Below are positions 17,858-25,983 of a stretch of 64,000 bases of DNA, piece by piece. The stretch covers positions 374,501 to 438,500 of the forward strand of contig NZ_CP111079.1 of NCBI RefSeq assembly GCF_026278245.1. Reading direction: 5' to 3'. A program made the position numbers and the translations under genes. Every line of letters starts with the position of its first letter. Position 1 is the first letter of the stretch. This DNA is from Pontibacter kalidii. GTDB lineage: Bacteria > Bacteroidota > Bacteroidia > Cytophagales > Hymenobacteraceae. Under the pieces are notes generated by a model. The model did not search any database, was not told where the DNA came from, and saw only the letters and a program-made list of their open reading frames with translations.

Positions 17858-18424
17858 ATGCACCGCCACTTTATACTTTTCAAGCCTTACGGCTACGTGA
17901 GCCAGTTTATCAGTGAAACCAGCAAGAAGAAAGTGCTGGGGGAGCTGTATGGCTTCCCGGAAGGCACCATGGCCATCGGGAGGCTGGACGAGGCCAGCGA
18001 GGGGCTGCTGCTGCTGACTACAGACGGTAAAGTGAGCGAGGCGGTGCGCGGCAGCACAGTAGAGAAGGAGTATTACGCGCAGGTGGATAGCGTGGTGACG
18101 GAGGAGGCGCTGCAGCAGCTGGCGCAGGGCATTTCTATCCGCACCGAAAAGGAGTGGCACCAGACCAAGCCTTGCCGGGTACAGCGGCTTGAGGCTGCGC
18201 CCGAGCTACCTGAGCGAGCCCGCCGCATCCGCGATGAGCGGCACGGACCTACCAGTTGGGTTTCCATCACGCTTACAGAGGGCAAGTTCCGGCAGGTGCG
18301 CAAAATGACGGCCGCGGTCGGCTTCCCGACCCTGCGCCTGGTGCGCGTGCGCATCGGAAACATCCGTATAAGTGAAATGGCAGCCGGGGAAGTGAGGGAG
18401 GTAAGCTGCTTTGACGTGGCGTAG
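17858..18424 (+). CDS. RluE-type 23S rRNA pseudouridine synthase
   Basis: 188 residues from MHRHFILFKPYGY. An in-frame ATG further upstream would add 39 unlikely residues and would lie before the candidate promoter. It belongs to the RsuA/RluB/RluE branch of pseudouridine synthases, which isomerise uridine in ribosomal RNA. The catalytic block is seen as AIGRLDEASEGLLLLTTDG (Asp in GRLD is the nucleophile), plus KEYYAQV and the C-terminal EGKFRQVRKMTAAVGFPTLRLVRVRIG. No S4 domain precedes it, as in RluE. The specific target uridine is inferred from family only. Confidence 0.9.
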   Translation: MHRHFILFKPYGYVSQFISETSKKKVLGELYGFPEGTMAIGRLDEASEGLLLLTTDGKVSEAVRGSTVEKEYYAQVDSVVTEEALQQLAQGISIRTEKEWHQTKPCRVQRLEAAPELPERARRIRDERHGPTSWVSITLTEGKFRQVRKMTAAVGFPTLRLVRVRIGNIRISEMAAGEVREVSCFDVA

Positions 18425-18480
18425 GGCAACCCTACACTGTACTTTAACCTGCCAACAGCGTAAAAACCTGATAATGCGGC

Positions 18481-18717
18481 CTAGCGGCGGCGCTTGAGCG
18501 GAGCCAGCAAATACTCCAACCCGTTTGTCTTGATCTCGAAGATGGTGGCCAGCTGCATGCCCAGCTTACCCGGCGGAAAGCCTTTGCTGCTGAACCACTC
18601 CAGGTACGAGACGGGCAGATCGCAGAGCAGGGTATCTTTATACTTGCCAAATGGCATGCGGTGCTCTACAAGTTCCAGCAAAATGTTGGGATTAGGCTGT
18701 GCCTCCTGGGTATTCAT
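18481..18717 (-). CDS. DUF3820 family protein
   Basis: 78 residues. The conserved family block is present: MPFGKYKDTLLCDLPVSYLEWF, then GKLGMQLATIFEIKTNGLEYLL. Function is not established. It is convergent with the pseudouridine synthase gene and divergent from the Bcr/CflA gene. Confidence 0.85.
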   Translation of the reverse strand: MNTQEAQPNPNILLELVEHRMPFGKYKDTLLCDLPVSYLEWFSSKGFPPGKLGMQLATIFEIKTNGLEYLLAPLKRRR

Positions 18718-18843
18718 GCAGGCAAGGTAAACATTCCTAAACTTTGCACCAAGTTAGGGGTTATATACCTCTGTGCGGCAGCGGCAGGAGCAGCTGCAGA
18801 GTCTAATATATGTTGTAACTTTGAGGCGATTTTACCACCTTAC

Positions 18844-20094
18844 ATGACGCGTAAACAATACTTCATCATCATACTTATCCTGGGTTCGCTGGCCACGATC
18901 AGTCCATTCTCGATTGATATGTACCTGCCCGGATTCCCGGCCATTGCCTCCGACCTGAAAACCACCATTGCGCAGGTGCAGCTATCGCTCACAGCTTACC
19001 TGGTAGGTATTTCGGTAGGGCAGCTGCTCTACGGCCCCTTGCTGGACCGTTACGGGCGCAAGAACCCACTTTACGCAGGCCTTTTCATCTACATCCTTAC
19101 CTCGCTGGCCTGTGCCTACACCGAGTCCATCGATTCGTTTATCCTGATGCGGTTCCTGCAGGCCATTGGCGGCTGTGTGGGCATGGTGGCGGCGCAGGCG
19201 CTGGTGCGTGATATTTTCCCGGTGAACAAAACGGCCCAGGCTTTCTCGCTGCTCACGCTGGTGATTGCCGTGTCGCCGATGGTGGCGCCTACGGTGGGCG
19301 GTTACGTGACGGCAGCCTTTGGCTGGCACGCGGTGTTCGTTATACTTGCCGTGATCACTGCCCTGATTATGCTGGGGGTGTACTTTGCGCTGCCGGAGGG
19401 GCGGCAGCCGGATGCCTCCATCTCCCTGAAACCGAAGGCAGTGCTGAAAAACTTTGTCCTGGTGCTGAAGCAGGAGCAGTTTCTGCTGTATACCCTGGCC
19501 GGGGGAATCGCTACGGCGGCTCCTTTTGCCTACATAGCGGGCTCCGCGGATGTGTTCATGAACATTTACAACGTAAGCGAGCAGGAATACGGTTGGATCT
19601 TCGCTTTCCTGGCTTTCGCTATGATCGGCTCCACCCAGCTCAACCACGTGATTCTGAACAGGTTTAAAAGCGAGCAGGTGATCAATTTTACCCTCTTTTA
19701 CCAGACGGCCGTGGGAATACTGCTGGTGGTGGGCACGTACTATGGCTGGTTCAGCAAGCTGGCGCTTATCGGGCTGCTGTTCATCTTCCTAACAGGGCAG
19801 GGCTTACTTAATCCCAATGCCACGGCGCTCTCGCTCGCGCCTTTCACCAAAAACACGGGCAGTGCCGCGGCGCTATTGGGCAGTTTCAGGATGGCGATGG
19901 GGGGGCTGATGTCGGCGGCGGTGAGTGTGCTGCATACGGGCACCGCTTTGCCGATGGTAAGCGTAATGGCAGGCTGTTCTGTAGTGGGGCTGCTGTTGCT
20001 GTTGCTGGGCAAGCGCACCATTCGTTTCCGCGCCAGCCGCCGCGCTGTAGAGGAAGGTACCTCGGTGCTGATTTCGACAGGACGGGAGCGGTAG
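18844..20094 (+). CDS. Bcr/CflA family multidrug efflux transporter (MFS)
   Basis: 416 residues from MTRKQYFIIILILG; the open frame extends 61 codons upstream, but that part overlaps the divergent gene and is not protein-like. Twelve hydrophobic helices are expected. The N-terminal family pattern is clear: SPFSIDMYLPGFPAIASDL, then QLSLTAYLVGISVGQLLYGP and LLDRYGRKNPLYAG (MFS loop 2-3 motif). Predicted proton-driven drug or metabolite exporter; the substrate cannot be inferred. The C-terminus ends next to repeat island B. Confidence 0.92.
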   Translation: MTRKQYFIIILILGSLATISPFSIDMYLPGFPAIASDLKTTIAQVQLSLTAYLVGISVGQLLYGPLLDRYGRKNPLYAGLFIYILTSLACAYTESIDSFILMRFLQAIGGCVGMVAAQALVRDIFPVNKTAQAFSLLTLVIAVSPMVAPTVGGYVTAAFGWHAVFVILAVITALIMLGVYFALPEGRQPDASISLKPKAVLKNFVLVLKQEQFLLYTLAGGIATAAPFAYIAGSADVFMNIYNVSEQEYGWIFAFLAFAMIGSTQLNHVILNRFKSEQVINFTLFYQTAVGILLVVGTYYGWFSKLALIGLLFIFLTGQGLLNPNATALSLAPFTKNTGSAAALLGSFRMAMGGLMSAAVSVLHTGTALPMVSVMAGCSVVGLLLLLLGKRTIRFRASRRAVEEGTSVLISTGRER

Positions 20095-20819
20095 AAGGCA
20101 TTTTGCTCTCTGCAGCCTTTATGCTGGCGCGGGTTTGTAACCCGTGCCGTTTAGTCACTTAGACCTGTTTATACTTGTTTTCCGCTGTTCCGGACATCCT
20201 TGTCCAGAACCTTCTCTACTGCGGAATCTCCAGATCCGCATAATTTATACTTTGTACTTCGGTTATACTTTCACTAGCGCCAGCGTCGGCTTGTGCCTTT
20301 GCTGCTGATTGACGCAACTGGAAACAAGCTATACTTTCTAGCTTCCGTTCATCCTGTAGATTTACATACCTATCGTTGCATTTCATACTTTGGCTCCCTC
20401 TAGGCCGGTAGGCCTCGTCCTTTGGCATCGCGCTGTGTTCCCTTCCTTTGCTACCCTTCGGTTGCAATGCCGCCAAGGCGGCACCGGAATCTCACAAGGC
20501 GCTCAACCCAAGGACTGGGATCAGTTTTCGATAGCCTTGGCTGATACAACTTGAACCAAGTCCCCCTTGGAAGGGGGCAGGGGGATGATAACTGTCTTCT
20601 GGACAAGGACTGGGAACAGGTTCGATAGCCATAGCTATTTGCTATCCAGACCCTTGGGAGAGACCTCTTTAGAATTCCGGCTAGAACTCTCGCCCTGCTC
20701 GAGATGACAGCAGAAGTAGCAGAGCTCCCTCCCCTGTTCTTAGGGGAGGGCTGGGGTGGGGTGAAGCAGAGGGGCAGGGGTGGTTGGACCCGGTAGCGCA
20801 ATTAAATGCTTTAAACCTA
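20095..20819. repeat. Intergenic repeat island B
   Basis: About 725 bp without a gene. From left to right it holds a GCGGGTTTGTAACCCGT palindrome near 20128, a GTTCCGGACA...TGTCCAGAAC hairpin near 20189, a GCGGAATCT/AGATCCGC hairpin near 20220, the structured repeat copy B, and CT-rich hairpins around 20725. The middle two hairpins have counterparts with altered, still paired, stems in island C near 37530-37580. Confidence 0.78.
20300..20546 (+). repeat. Structured dispersed repeat, copy B
   Basis: Shares the blocks TTCATACTTTGG, CATCGCGC and GGCGCTCAACCCAAGGACTG with copy A in the same orientation. Hairpins are AGGCC/GGCCT at 20402-20415 and TGCCGCC/GGCGGCA at 20468-20483. Relative to copy A, every stem change is matched on the opposite arm. 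Confidence 0.8.
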
Positions 20820-21272
20820 CTACTCCACCTTCGTCATCTCAATATGGTCGATCCCGTCCTCATCATATACCGGGCCTGACTGCACAAAGCCGAAGCTCTC
20901 GTAGAAACCCTTGGCATATACCTGCGCCCCGATTTTGATAGGCCCCTGACCATAAAGACGATAACATTCTTCTATCGAGTAATCCACCAGGATCCTGCCC
21001 ACACCTGTACCGCGCACTTTCATACTTGTAACAATGCGGCCAATGGACATGGCGTCGGGGTAGGAGAGGCCGGGCGGCACCAGGCGGGAGGTAGCCACCA
21101 ATTCGCCATCCTGGTAGAGCAGCAGGTGCTGGCACTTCTGGTCCTTGTTGTCCATGTCCAGGAACACACAGGTCTGTTCCACCACGAACACCTCGCTGCG
21201 CAGGCGCAACATCTCATACATTTCGTGCGGGGTAAGCTCGTCGAAAGCTTTGCTTAGTTGGGTAAGGCTCAT
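20820..21272 (-). CDS. ElaA-like GNAT acetyltransferase
   Basis: 150 residues from MSLTQLSKAFDELT. This start is favoured over one 60 bp upstream because a promoter-like TATCTTTG box lies between them. Family marks of ElaA-type GNAT proteins are seen: LRLRSEVFVVEQTCVFLDMDN near the N-terminus, LVATSRLVPPG, IGRIVTSMKVRGTGVGRILVD (acetyl-CoA pyrophosphate loop) and VYAKGFYESFGFVQSG. The substrate is unknown. The gene is followed by repeat island B. Confidence 0.88.
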   Translation of the reverse strand: MSLTQLSKAFDELTPHEMYEMLRLRSEVFVVEQTCVFLDMDNKDQKCQHLLLYQDGELVATSRLVPPGLSYPDAMSIGRIVTSMKVRGTGVGRILVDYSIEECYRLYGQGPIKIGAQVYAKGFYESFGFVQSGPVYDEDGIDHIEMTKVE

Positions 21273-21298
21273 GTAATCTTGTTCAGAAATTGATGGGG

Positions 21299-21306
21299 CA
21301 AAGATA
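21299..21306 (-). promoter_or_regulatory. Candidate -7 promoter box (TATCTTTG)
   Basis: Minus-strand match to the Bacteroidota TAnnTTTG element, 26 bp before the chosen start of the ElaA-like gene, implying a leader of about 20 nt. Confidence 0.5.
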
Positions 21307-21332
21307 GCATACATCTGACTTCCTGTAAGCAT

Positions 21333-21362
21333 AAAAAAGCCGCTGCGGGAGTGGCAGCGGCT
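21333..21362 (-). terminator. Intrinsic terminator of aldo/keto reductase gene
   Basis: On the minus strand, stem AGCCGCTGC / GCAGCGGCT followed by TTTTTT, located 62 bp after the reductase stop. Confidence 0.85.
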
Positions 21363-21423
21363 GTGGTTATACTTTAAGTCCGGACGCTTGTGCCAGGGCT
21401 CAGGCTGTTTATACTTTATACTT

Positions 21424-22395
21424 TCACTGCGACCATTCAGTCGGCTGGCGGTCCCAGCGGTGGTTTTTCAGCTCCTGCAGCAGCTCCTGTGGCAGGCCCT
21501 TGCCGTCGCTGGTGGCCAGGTTGGCCTCTACGTGGTTGGCTTTGCGCATGCCGGGTATGGTGGTGCTGATCTGCGGGTTGCTCAATATAAAGCGCAGGGC
21601 CATCTCTGCCATCGTCATCCCTTGCGGCACCAGCGGCCTTAATTTTTCGGCGTGGTCCACGCTGCTGTTCAGGTTCTCGGGCACGAAGTAGGTGTTGCGC
21701 CAGTCGCCCTCCGGAAAGGTGGTGTCTTTGGTGAGGGTGCCGGTAAGGGTGCCTTCATCAAACGGAACGCGGGCGATGATGCCGATGTCGAGCTTCTCGC
21801 AGAGCGGGAACAGCTCGTCCTCGGGTGCCTGGTCGAAGATGTTGTAGATCACCTGCACAGTGCTGATGTGGCCGGTGCGAAGCGTGTTGAGCACGTTCTC
21901 CGGCTCCCAGCGGTTCACACTGACACCCATGTGCCGGATCTTGCCGTCGGCCTTCAGTTTCTCCACGGCGCGCTGCCACTCCTCGTGCTCCGCCCAGCTG
22001 TCTTCCCATACATGAAACTGCTGCAGGTCAATCGTTTCCACGCCCAAGTTCTTCAGGCTTTTCTCAGTGTAGGCGATGATGTGGCTCGCCGGGAAAACAT
22101 CCTCCAGCTTAAACTCCGGCCGGGAGGGCCAGGTAAAGTTTTTGGGCGGGATCTTGGTAGCGATGTATAGCCGCTGCTGCGGGTGGCGCCTGAGCAGCTG
22201 GCCCAGCAGCTCCTCGCTGTGGCCTTTGCCGTAGCCCCAGGCCGTGTCGAAAAAGTTGCAGCCGCGCTCCACGGCCAGATCCAGGGACTGCTCCGACTGC
22301 CGGTCGTCCGACTCGGTCCAGCTGGCCATGCCCCACATGCCATAGCCTACTTCGCTTATATCCCAGCCGGTGCGGCCAAATCGTCTGTACTGCAT
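21424..22395 (-). CDS. Aldo/keto reductase
   Basis: 323 residues, normal for the family. A (beta/alpha)8 NADPH-dependent oxidoreductase. Catalytic tetrad candidates are Asp in NFFDTAWGYG, Tyr in GYGKGHSE, Lys in IATKIPP and His in LQQFHVWED. The C-terminal part has the cofactor-binding region STTIPGMRKANHVEANL. The substrate is not predictable. Transcribed alone, with its own terminator downstream. Confidence 0.93.
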   Translation of the reverse strand: MQYRRFGRTGWDISEVGYGMWGMASWTESDDRQSEQSLDLAVERGCNFFDTAWGYGKGHSEELLGQLLRRHPQQRLYIATKIPPKNFTWPSRPEFKLEDVFPASHIIAYTEKSLKNLGVETIDLQQFHVWEDSWAEHEEWQRAVEKLKADGKIRHMGVSVNRWEPENVLNTLRTGHISTVQVIYNIFDQAPEDELFPLCEKLDIGIIARVPFDEGTLTGTLTKDTTFPEGDWRNTYFVPENLNSSVDHAEKLRPLVPQGMTMAEMALRFILSNPQISTTIPGMRKANHVEANLATSDGKGLPQELLQELKNHRWDRQPTEWSQ

Positions 22396-22503
22396 AGGTT
22401 CTTTTGTTTTGGTGGAATCCTAAAGTACGAAAAGCTGCGGAAGAAGTATGCGCTTCTACTTTGCTGTGAAGTATGAAAGGATGCTTACATTTGGTAATGC
22501 AGC

Positions 22504-23400
22504 TTATTTAAGCTTAATCCGGTTATCTGGCAGCAGTTGGTATTCCTTTCCATCATAAACGCCAACCACATAATCATCCACCGCATCCGATTCAGGTAGT
22601 GTAAGGTGTAGCAGCAGAACCGGTTTACCATTCCTTTCCACAGGTACAGGCTGGATACTATTCAGTGTGTACTCTTCCTGTAGTTTATAAAGCACCCGGA
22701 GTTCATTATCCTTTAGCTCCGTAATGTATGAGATCGTTTTTCCGGAGCCTTCGCTGAAAGCATAGACAGAATAGGTGGCATTGTATGGCTCCACCAATAC
22801 GTGCTCCGAGTGCCATACATACTCCGGCTTCAGGTCAAGTTCTTTTATTATCCTTTCTGTCAGCTCCTCGCTTGCTACTGATTGCATTGTCAGATCCTCT
22901 AACTCCACACTTGCTGTGCCTAAACAATAGAAGTCGGCCTGCCTGTCCGGAACAACGTCTGCTGGCTTAAAGACAGCAATGAAATAGCCGTTTATGTGGA
23001 GGAAATGTTCTGCTCGCGCAAGTGTGGCCTTTGTGATAAAGTTATGTTCGGAGTCATACACTTTTATCGTATCCAGGCTGCTGAAATTGAAGTACTCTCT
23101 TGCTGTTGCCTTCGGTAGCCTGAACCTGCCTTTTTCATTATCATCAAATACTACAGAATCAGCTTTCTTGCTTAAAAAATTGTAGTCTTCTTCAGTTAAT
23201 GGTTTGATAGAGTGAAGGGAAACATAAAACTCACCTGTTTCCGGGAAATAACCGACCTTGTTAAGGTACAGGACAGAACTTTGAGCAGGAGTATGTACGG
23301 AGGCCTCTGAAGCTTGCTCTACTCTCTCTTCTAAAGGCTCAACAGTGCAGGAGAGAAGAATAACCTTAAGTAGAACGAGCAGCAGGCTCTTCGTTTTCAT
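22504..23400 (-). CDS. Putative lipoprotein of unknown function
   Basis: 298 residues. MKTKSLLLVLLKVILLSC forms a lipoprotein signal with the lipobox cysteine at 18. The mature protein is acidic and polar, with no recognisable domain. The gene is somewhat AT-richer than its surroundings and carries no TATACTT word. It begins just downstream of the carbonic anhydrase gene on the same strand (20-bp gap), so cotranscription is possible. Confidence 0.72.
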   Translation of the reverse strand: MKTKSLLLVLLKVILLSCTVEPLEERVEQASEASVHTPAQSSVLYLNKVGYFPETGEFYVSLHSIKPLTEEDYNFLSKKADSVVFDDNEKGRFRLPKATAREYFNFSSLDTIKVYDSEHNFITKATLARAEHFLHINGYFIAVFKPADVVPDRQADFYCLGTASVELEDLTMQSVASEELTERIIKELDLKPEYVWHSEHVLVEPYNATYSVYAFSEGSGKTISYITELKDNELRVLYKLQEEYTLNSIQPVPVERNGKPVLLLHLTLPESDAVDDYVVGVYDGKEYQLLPDNRIKLK

Positions 23401-23420
23401 TTACTCCCAGTAAGTATGGT

Positions 23421-24041
23421 CTATTCGTAAAAATCCACCTTGCCGGTCTCCACGTCATACATGCCCCCGATGATGCTGATTTCCCCGCTCTGCTCCATCT
23501 CCTTCAGGATCGGGCTTTCTTCCCGTACCCGCTCCATCATCAGGTGCACGTTGTTTTCGGCCACGCTTTGAACAAACTCCGTGTTTTTGCTGCTCCTGTC
23601 GGTAGTGGTGGTTTCCAGCTTTATGGCAGGCTCGATCTTTTGCAGCAGGCCGGTCAGGTGCCCCATCTCCACATGGTCGCAGGCGCCTTTGATGGCGCCG
23701 CAGTGGGTGTGGCCCAAAACCAACACTACCTTAGAGCCGGCCACCTTGCAGGCAAACTCCATACTTCCCAGGATATCCTCGTTCACCACGTTGCCCGCCA
23801 CGCGGGTGCTGAAGATGTCGCCCAGGCCCTGGTCAAAAATAAGCTCTGCAGAGGTTCTGGAGTCGATGCAGCTGAGGATGATGGCGAAGGGGAACTGCCC
23901 GGTGGAGGTTTCGTTTACCTGCTGCAGCAGGTTACGGTTAGCCTTCAGGTTTCGCACGAAGCGGTCGTTGCCCTCTTTCAGGAACTGGATGGCCTTTTCA
24001 GGTGTGAGGCTGCTCTGGGTTTCTCTGGTGTGTACTCTCAT
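23421..24041 (-). CDS. Beta-class carbonic anhydrase
   Basis: 206 residues. Catalyses CO2 hydration; zinc ligands are visible as Cys and Asp in LSCIDSRT and His and Cys in LGHTHCGAIKG. The intervening ISTRVAGNVV-like segment (DIFSTRVAGNVVNED) is also conserved. No signal peptide is obvious, so it is likely cytoplasmic. Beside it lies a lipoprotein gene of unknown role downstream and, divergently, a YceI gene. Confidence 0.94.
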   Translation of the reverse strand: MRVHTRETQSSLTPEKAIQFLKEGNDRFVRNLKANRNLLQQVNETSTGQFPFAIILSCIDSRTSAELIFDQGLGDIFSTRVAGNVVNEDILGSMEFACKVAGSKVVLVLGHTHCGAIKGACDHVEMGHLTGLLQKIEPAIKLETTTTDRSSKNTEFVQSVAENNVHLMMERVREESPILKEMEQSGEISIIGGMYDVETGKVDFYE

Positions 24042-24379
24042 GGGGCGGTGTTGGAATTTAGTTTAGAATGCTGCCTGTGCCGGTTTCCCAAGTCACTGCA
24101 GTAGTTACTGACTTCAAATATAGCACAATCAGAAAAAATGTGTGCAAGTATAATTTCAGGGAGGCGTTCTGCGCGGCGCGCTGGCAAATTTTTTTAGGGA
24201 CTAAGTATAAAACGTAAACCTTTTGCTAAATTAAATGTATGTACATGTAATGTAGGGGTTAAGGGAGCGGCCGTGCGGGAGAGAACGTTATGCATCGTCG
24301 CCCGTTTACCTTACTCAGCTCTGATAATAAGGAGCTTACTAATTCTGGAAAATAATTAACACATATAAAACGAGTAACT
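24042..24379. other. Divergent promoter region
   Basis: AT-rich 338 bp between carbonic anhydrase (-) and YceI (+). It holds two AAGTATA words and a short palindromic stretch around TGTACA near 24243. No operator of the type found near the second YceI gene is present, and no gene was seen. Confidence 0.5.
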
Positions 24380-24916
24380 ATGGCTACAACAAAATGGGTA
24401 GTAGACCCAACCCACAGCGAAGTGCAGTTTAAGGTGAAGCACCTGATGATCTCGACGGTGACAGGCTATTTCGGGAAATTTAACGTGGAGGTAGAGACCG
24501 AGGAGGATGACTTTACCAAAGCTTCCCGTATTTTATTCACTGCCGATGTAGACTCCATCAGCACCAATAACGAGCAGCGCGACACGCACCTGAAGTCTGC
24601 CGACTTTTTTGATGCCCAAAGCCACGAGCAGGTAAAGTATGAGGGGAAGAGCTTCGAGAAAGTGGGCGAAGACGAGTATAAGCTGCACGGCGACCTGACC
24701 ATTCGGGGCACCACCAAGCCGGTAAGCGTAAACGTGGAGTTTGGCGGTATTGTGGTAGACCCCTACGGACAGACAAAAGCCGGCTTTACGGTAACCGGGA
24801 AAATAAACCGCAAGGAGTACGGCCTTACCTGGAACGCCGTGACCGAGGCGGGCAGCGTGGTGGTAAGCGACGACATAAAGCTGAACTGCGAGATACAGCT
24901 GGTGAAGCAGGCGTAA
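24380..24916 (+). CDS. YceI family protein (first copy)
   Basis: 178 residues, the YceI lipocalin-like fold that binds isoprenoid-type lipids in characterised members. It starts MATTKWVVDPTHSEVQFKVKH and contains VTGYFGKF and the C-terminal NRKEYGLTWNAVTEAG. No signal peptide is present, unlike many proteobacterial homologues. A very similar protein of 177 residues is encoded at 50180-50713. It is preceded by a long AT-rich gap and followed by a bidirectional terminator. Confidence 0.92.
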   Translation: MATTKWVVDPTHSEVQFKVKHLMISTVTGYFGKFNVEVETEEDDFTKASRILFTADVDSISTNNEQRDTHLKSADFFDAQSHEQVKYEGKSFEKVGEDEYKLHGDLTIRGTTKPVSVNVEFGGIVVDPYGQTKAGFTVTGKINRKEYGLTWNAVTEAGSVVVSDDIKLNCEIQLVKQA

Positions 24917-24980
24917 GTCTACCGCTTGGCTTTGTGCTTGCCCGTAATGCGCGGGTGAGGGTGTATACTTCGTAAGTATA

Positions 24981-25015
24981 AAAAAAAGCTCCGGGCAGTT
25001 ATGTCCGGAGCTTTT
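24981..25015. terminator. Bidirectional terminator
   Basis: A/T-flanked stem AAAAGCTCCGG / CCGGAGCTTTT with a 10-nt loop between the convergent YceI and DUF4168 genes. Confidence 0.9.
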
Positions 25016-25040
25016 AGTTTACATGCATTGGCAGCAACCG

Positions 25041-25544
25041 TTATTTCTTTTCGGCCACTATTTTTCTTACCTGGTTCTGTACCTCAGGATTTTCCTTGTA
25101 GGCCTTCATCAGGGCGTTATACTTTTCCATCGTCAGGCCATGCTCCTGCACAGCCGCCTCTATTTTCTCTTTGGTTTCAGGCTGCAGCTTTACTACCGCT
25201 TGCGCGGCGTTGCTGAAGGCGGCGATCTCCTCCGGGTTCTCGGCTACCTCCTCCAGTTTTTTGGCGCGATGCGCCTTGGCCAGTTCGTTAAAGCGCTCCA
25301 GCGTTAGGCTGTTTTCCTCGATCACGGCAACCACGGTGTCGCGGCTGGTTTGTTGAATGTCGGTCACGCTGGTGTTGGCCTCCACGAATTTCTGGAGGTC
25401 TTCCTCCGAGTACTGCTGTTGTGCCTGCTCCTGGGCGGCTCCGTCCGGGGTAGCGGCTGCCTCCTGAGCATTAGCCGCGCTGCCCAGGCACATGGTTGCC
25501 ATCACAAACGCGGCTGCAATTGTCCCTTTCTTAATGAATACCAT
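25041..25544 (-). CDS. Exported DUF4168-type protein
   Basis: 167 residues. Signal peptide ends near AANAQEA. After a Gln/Ala-rich linker the mature part is helical and contains two related units, NSLTLERFNELAKAHRAK and HGLTMEKYNALMKAYKENP, matching the DUF4168 pattern. No function is known. Transcribed alone toward the shared terminator. Confidence 0.75.
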   Translation of the reverse strand: MVFIKKGTIAAAFVMATMCLGSAANAQEAAATPDGAAQEQAQQQYSEEDLQKFVEANTSVTDIQQTSRDTVVAVIEENSLTLERFNELAKAHRAKKLEEVAENPEEIAAFSNAAQAVVKLQPETKEKIEAAVQEHGLTMEKYNALMKAYKENPEVQNQVRKIVAEKK

Positions 25545-25983
25545 AATGGATTTTTTTGGATTGGGTGAAAAATTGATTTAAAAAGGATACCTTCTCCCTG
25601 CCCCCGGGAAGAGAGCAAAAGATGCAGCCTGCCCTCCTGCTGGCGACAGGCACGTATATCCCGCTCAGCTCAAGCTAAACATTTTTGAGGGTAAATTCAA
25701 AAAACGAGGGATAGAAGATGTGCTGAAGCGCGGGGCAGAGGGGCTGACTGGCACGGATGTGTTACTATGTATTTTTAGGTTTATGTATCAGTATCATAAC
25801 TTGTTACGGGGCGTGTGCAAGGCCGGGAAAAAGTTAAATGCAGCCATTTCCTTAAACTTTCGTTGTCGGATAGAGGAAGGCGGCCCGACGTTACCTTACA
25901 CCATGCCTGCTAAAGTATAAATCCCCTGCCTAGGCAAGGCGTATCATGCCAAAAACGTATAGAAAGCGTACGAACACGAGTAC
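25545..25983. other. Intergenic region
   Basis: About 440 bp between divergent genes. A 66-codon open frame at 25720-25920 looks like chance. One AAGTATA word near 25914. Nothing else could be assigned. Confidence 0.5.
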
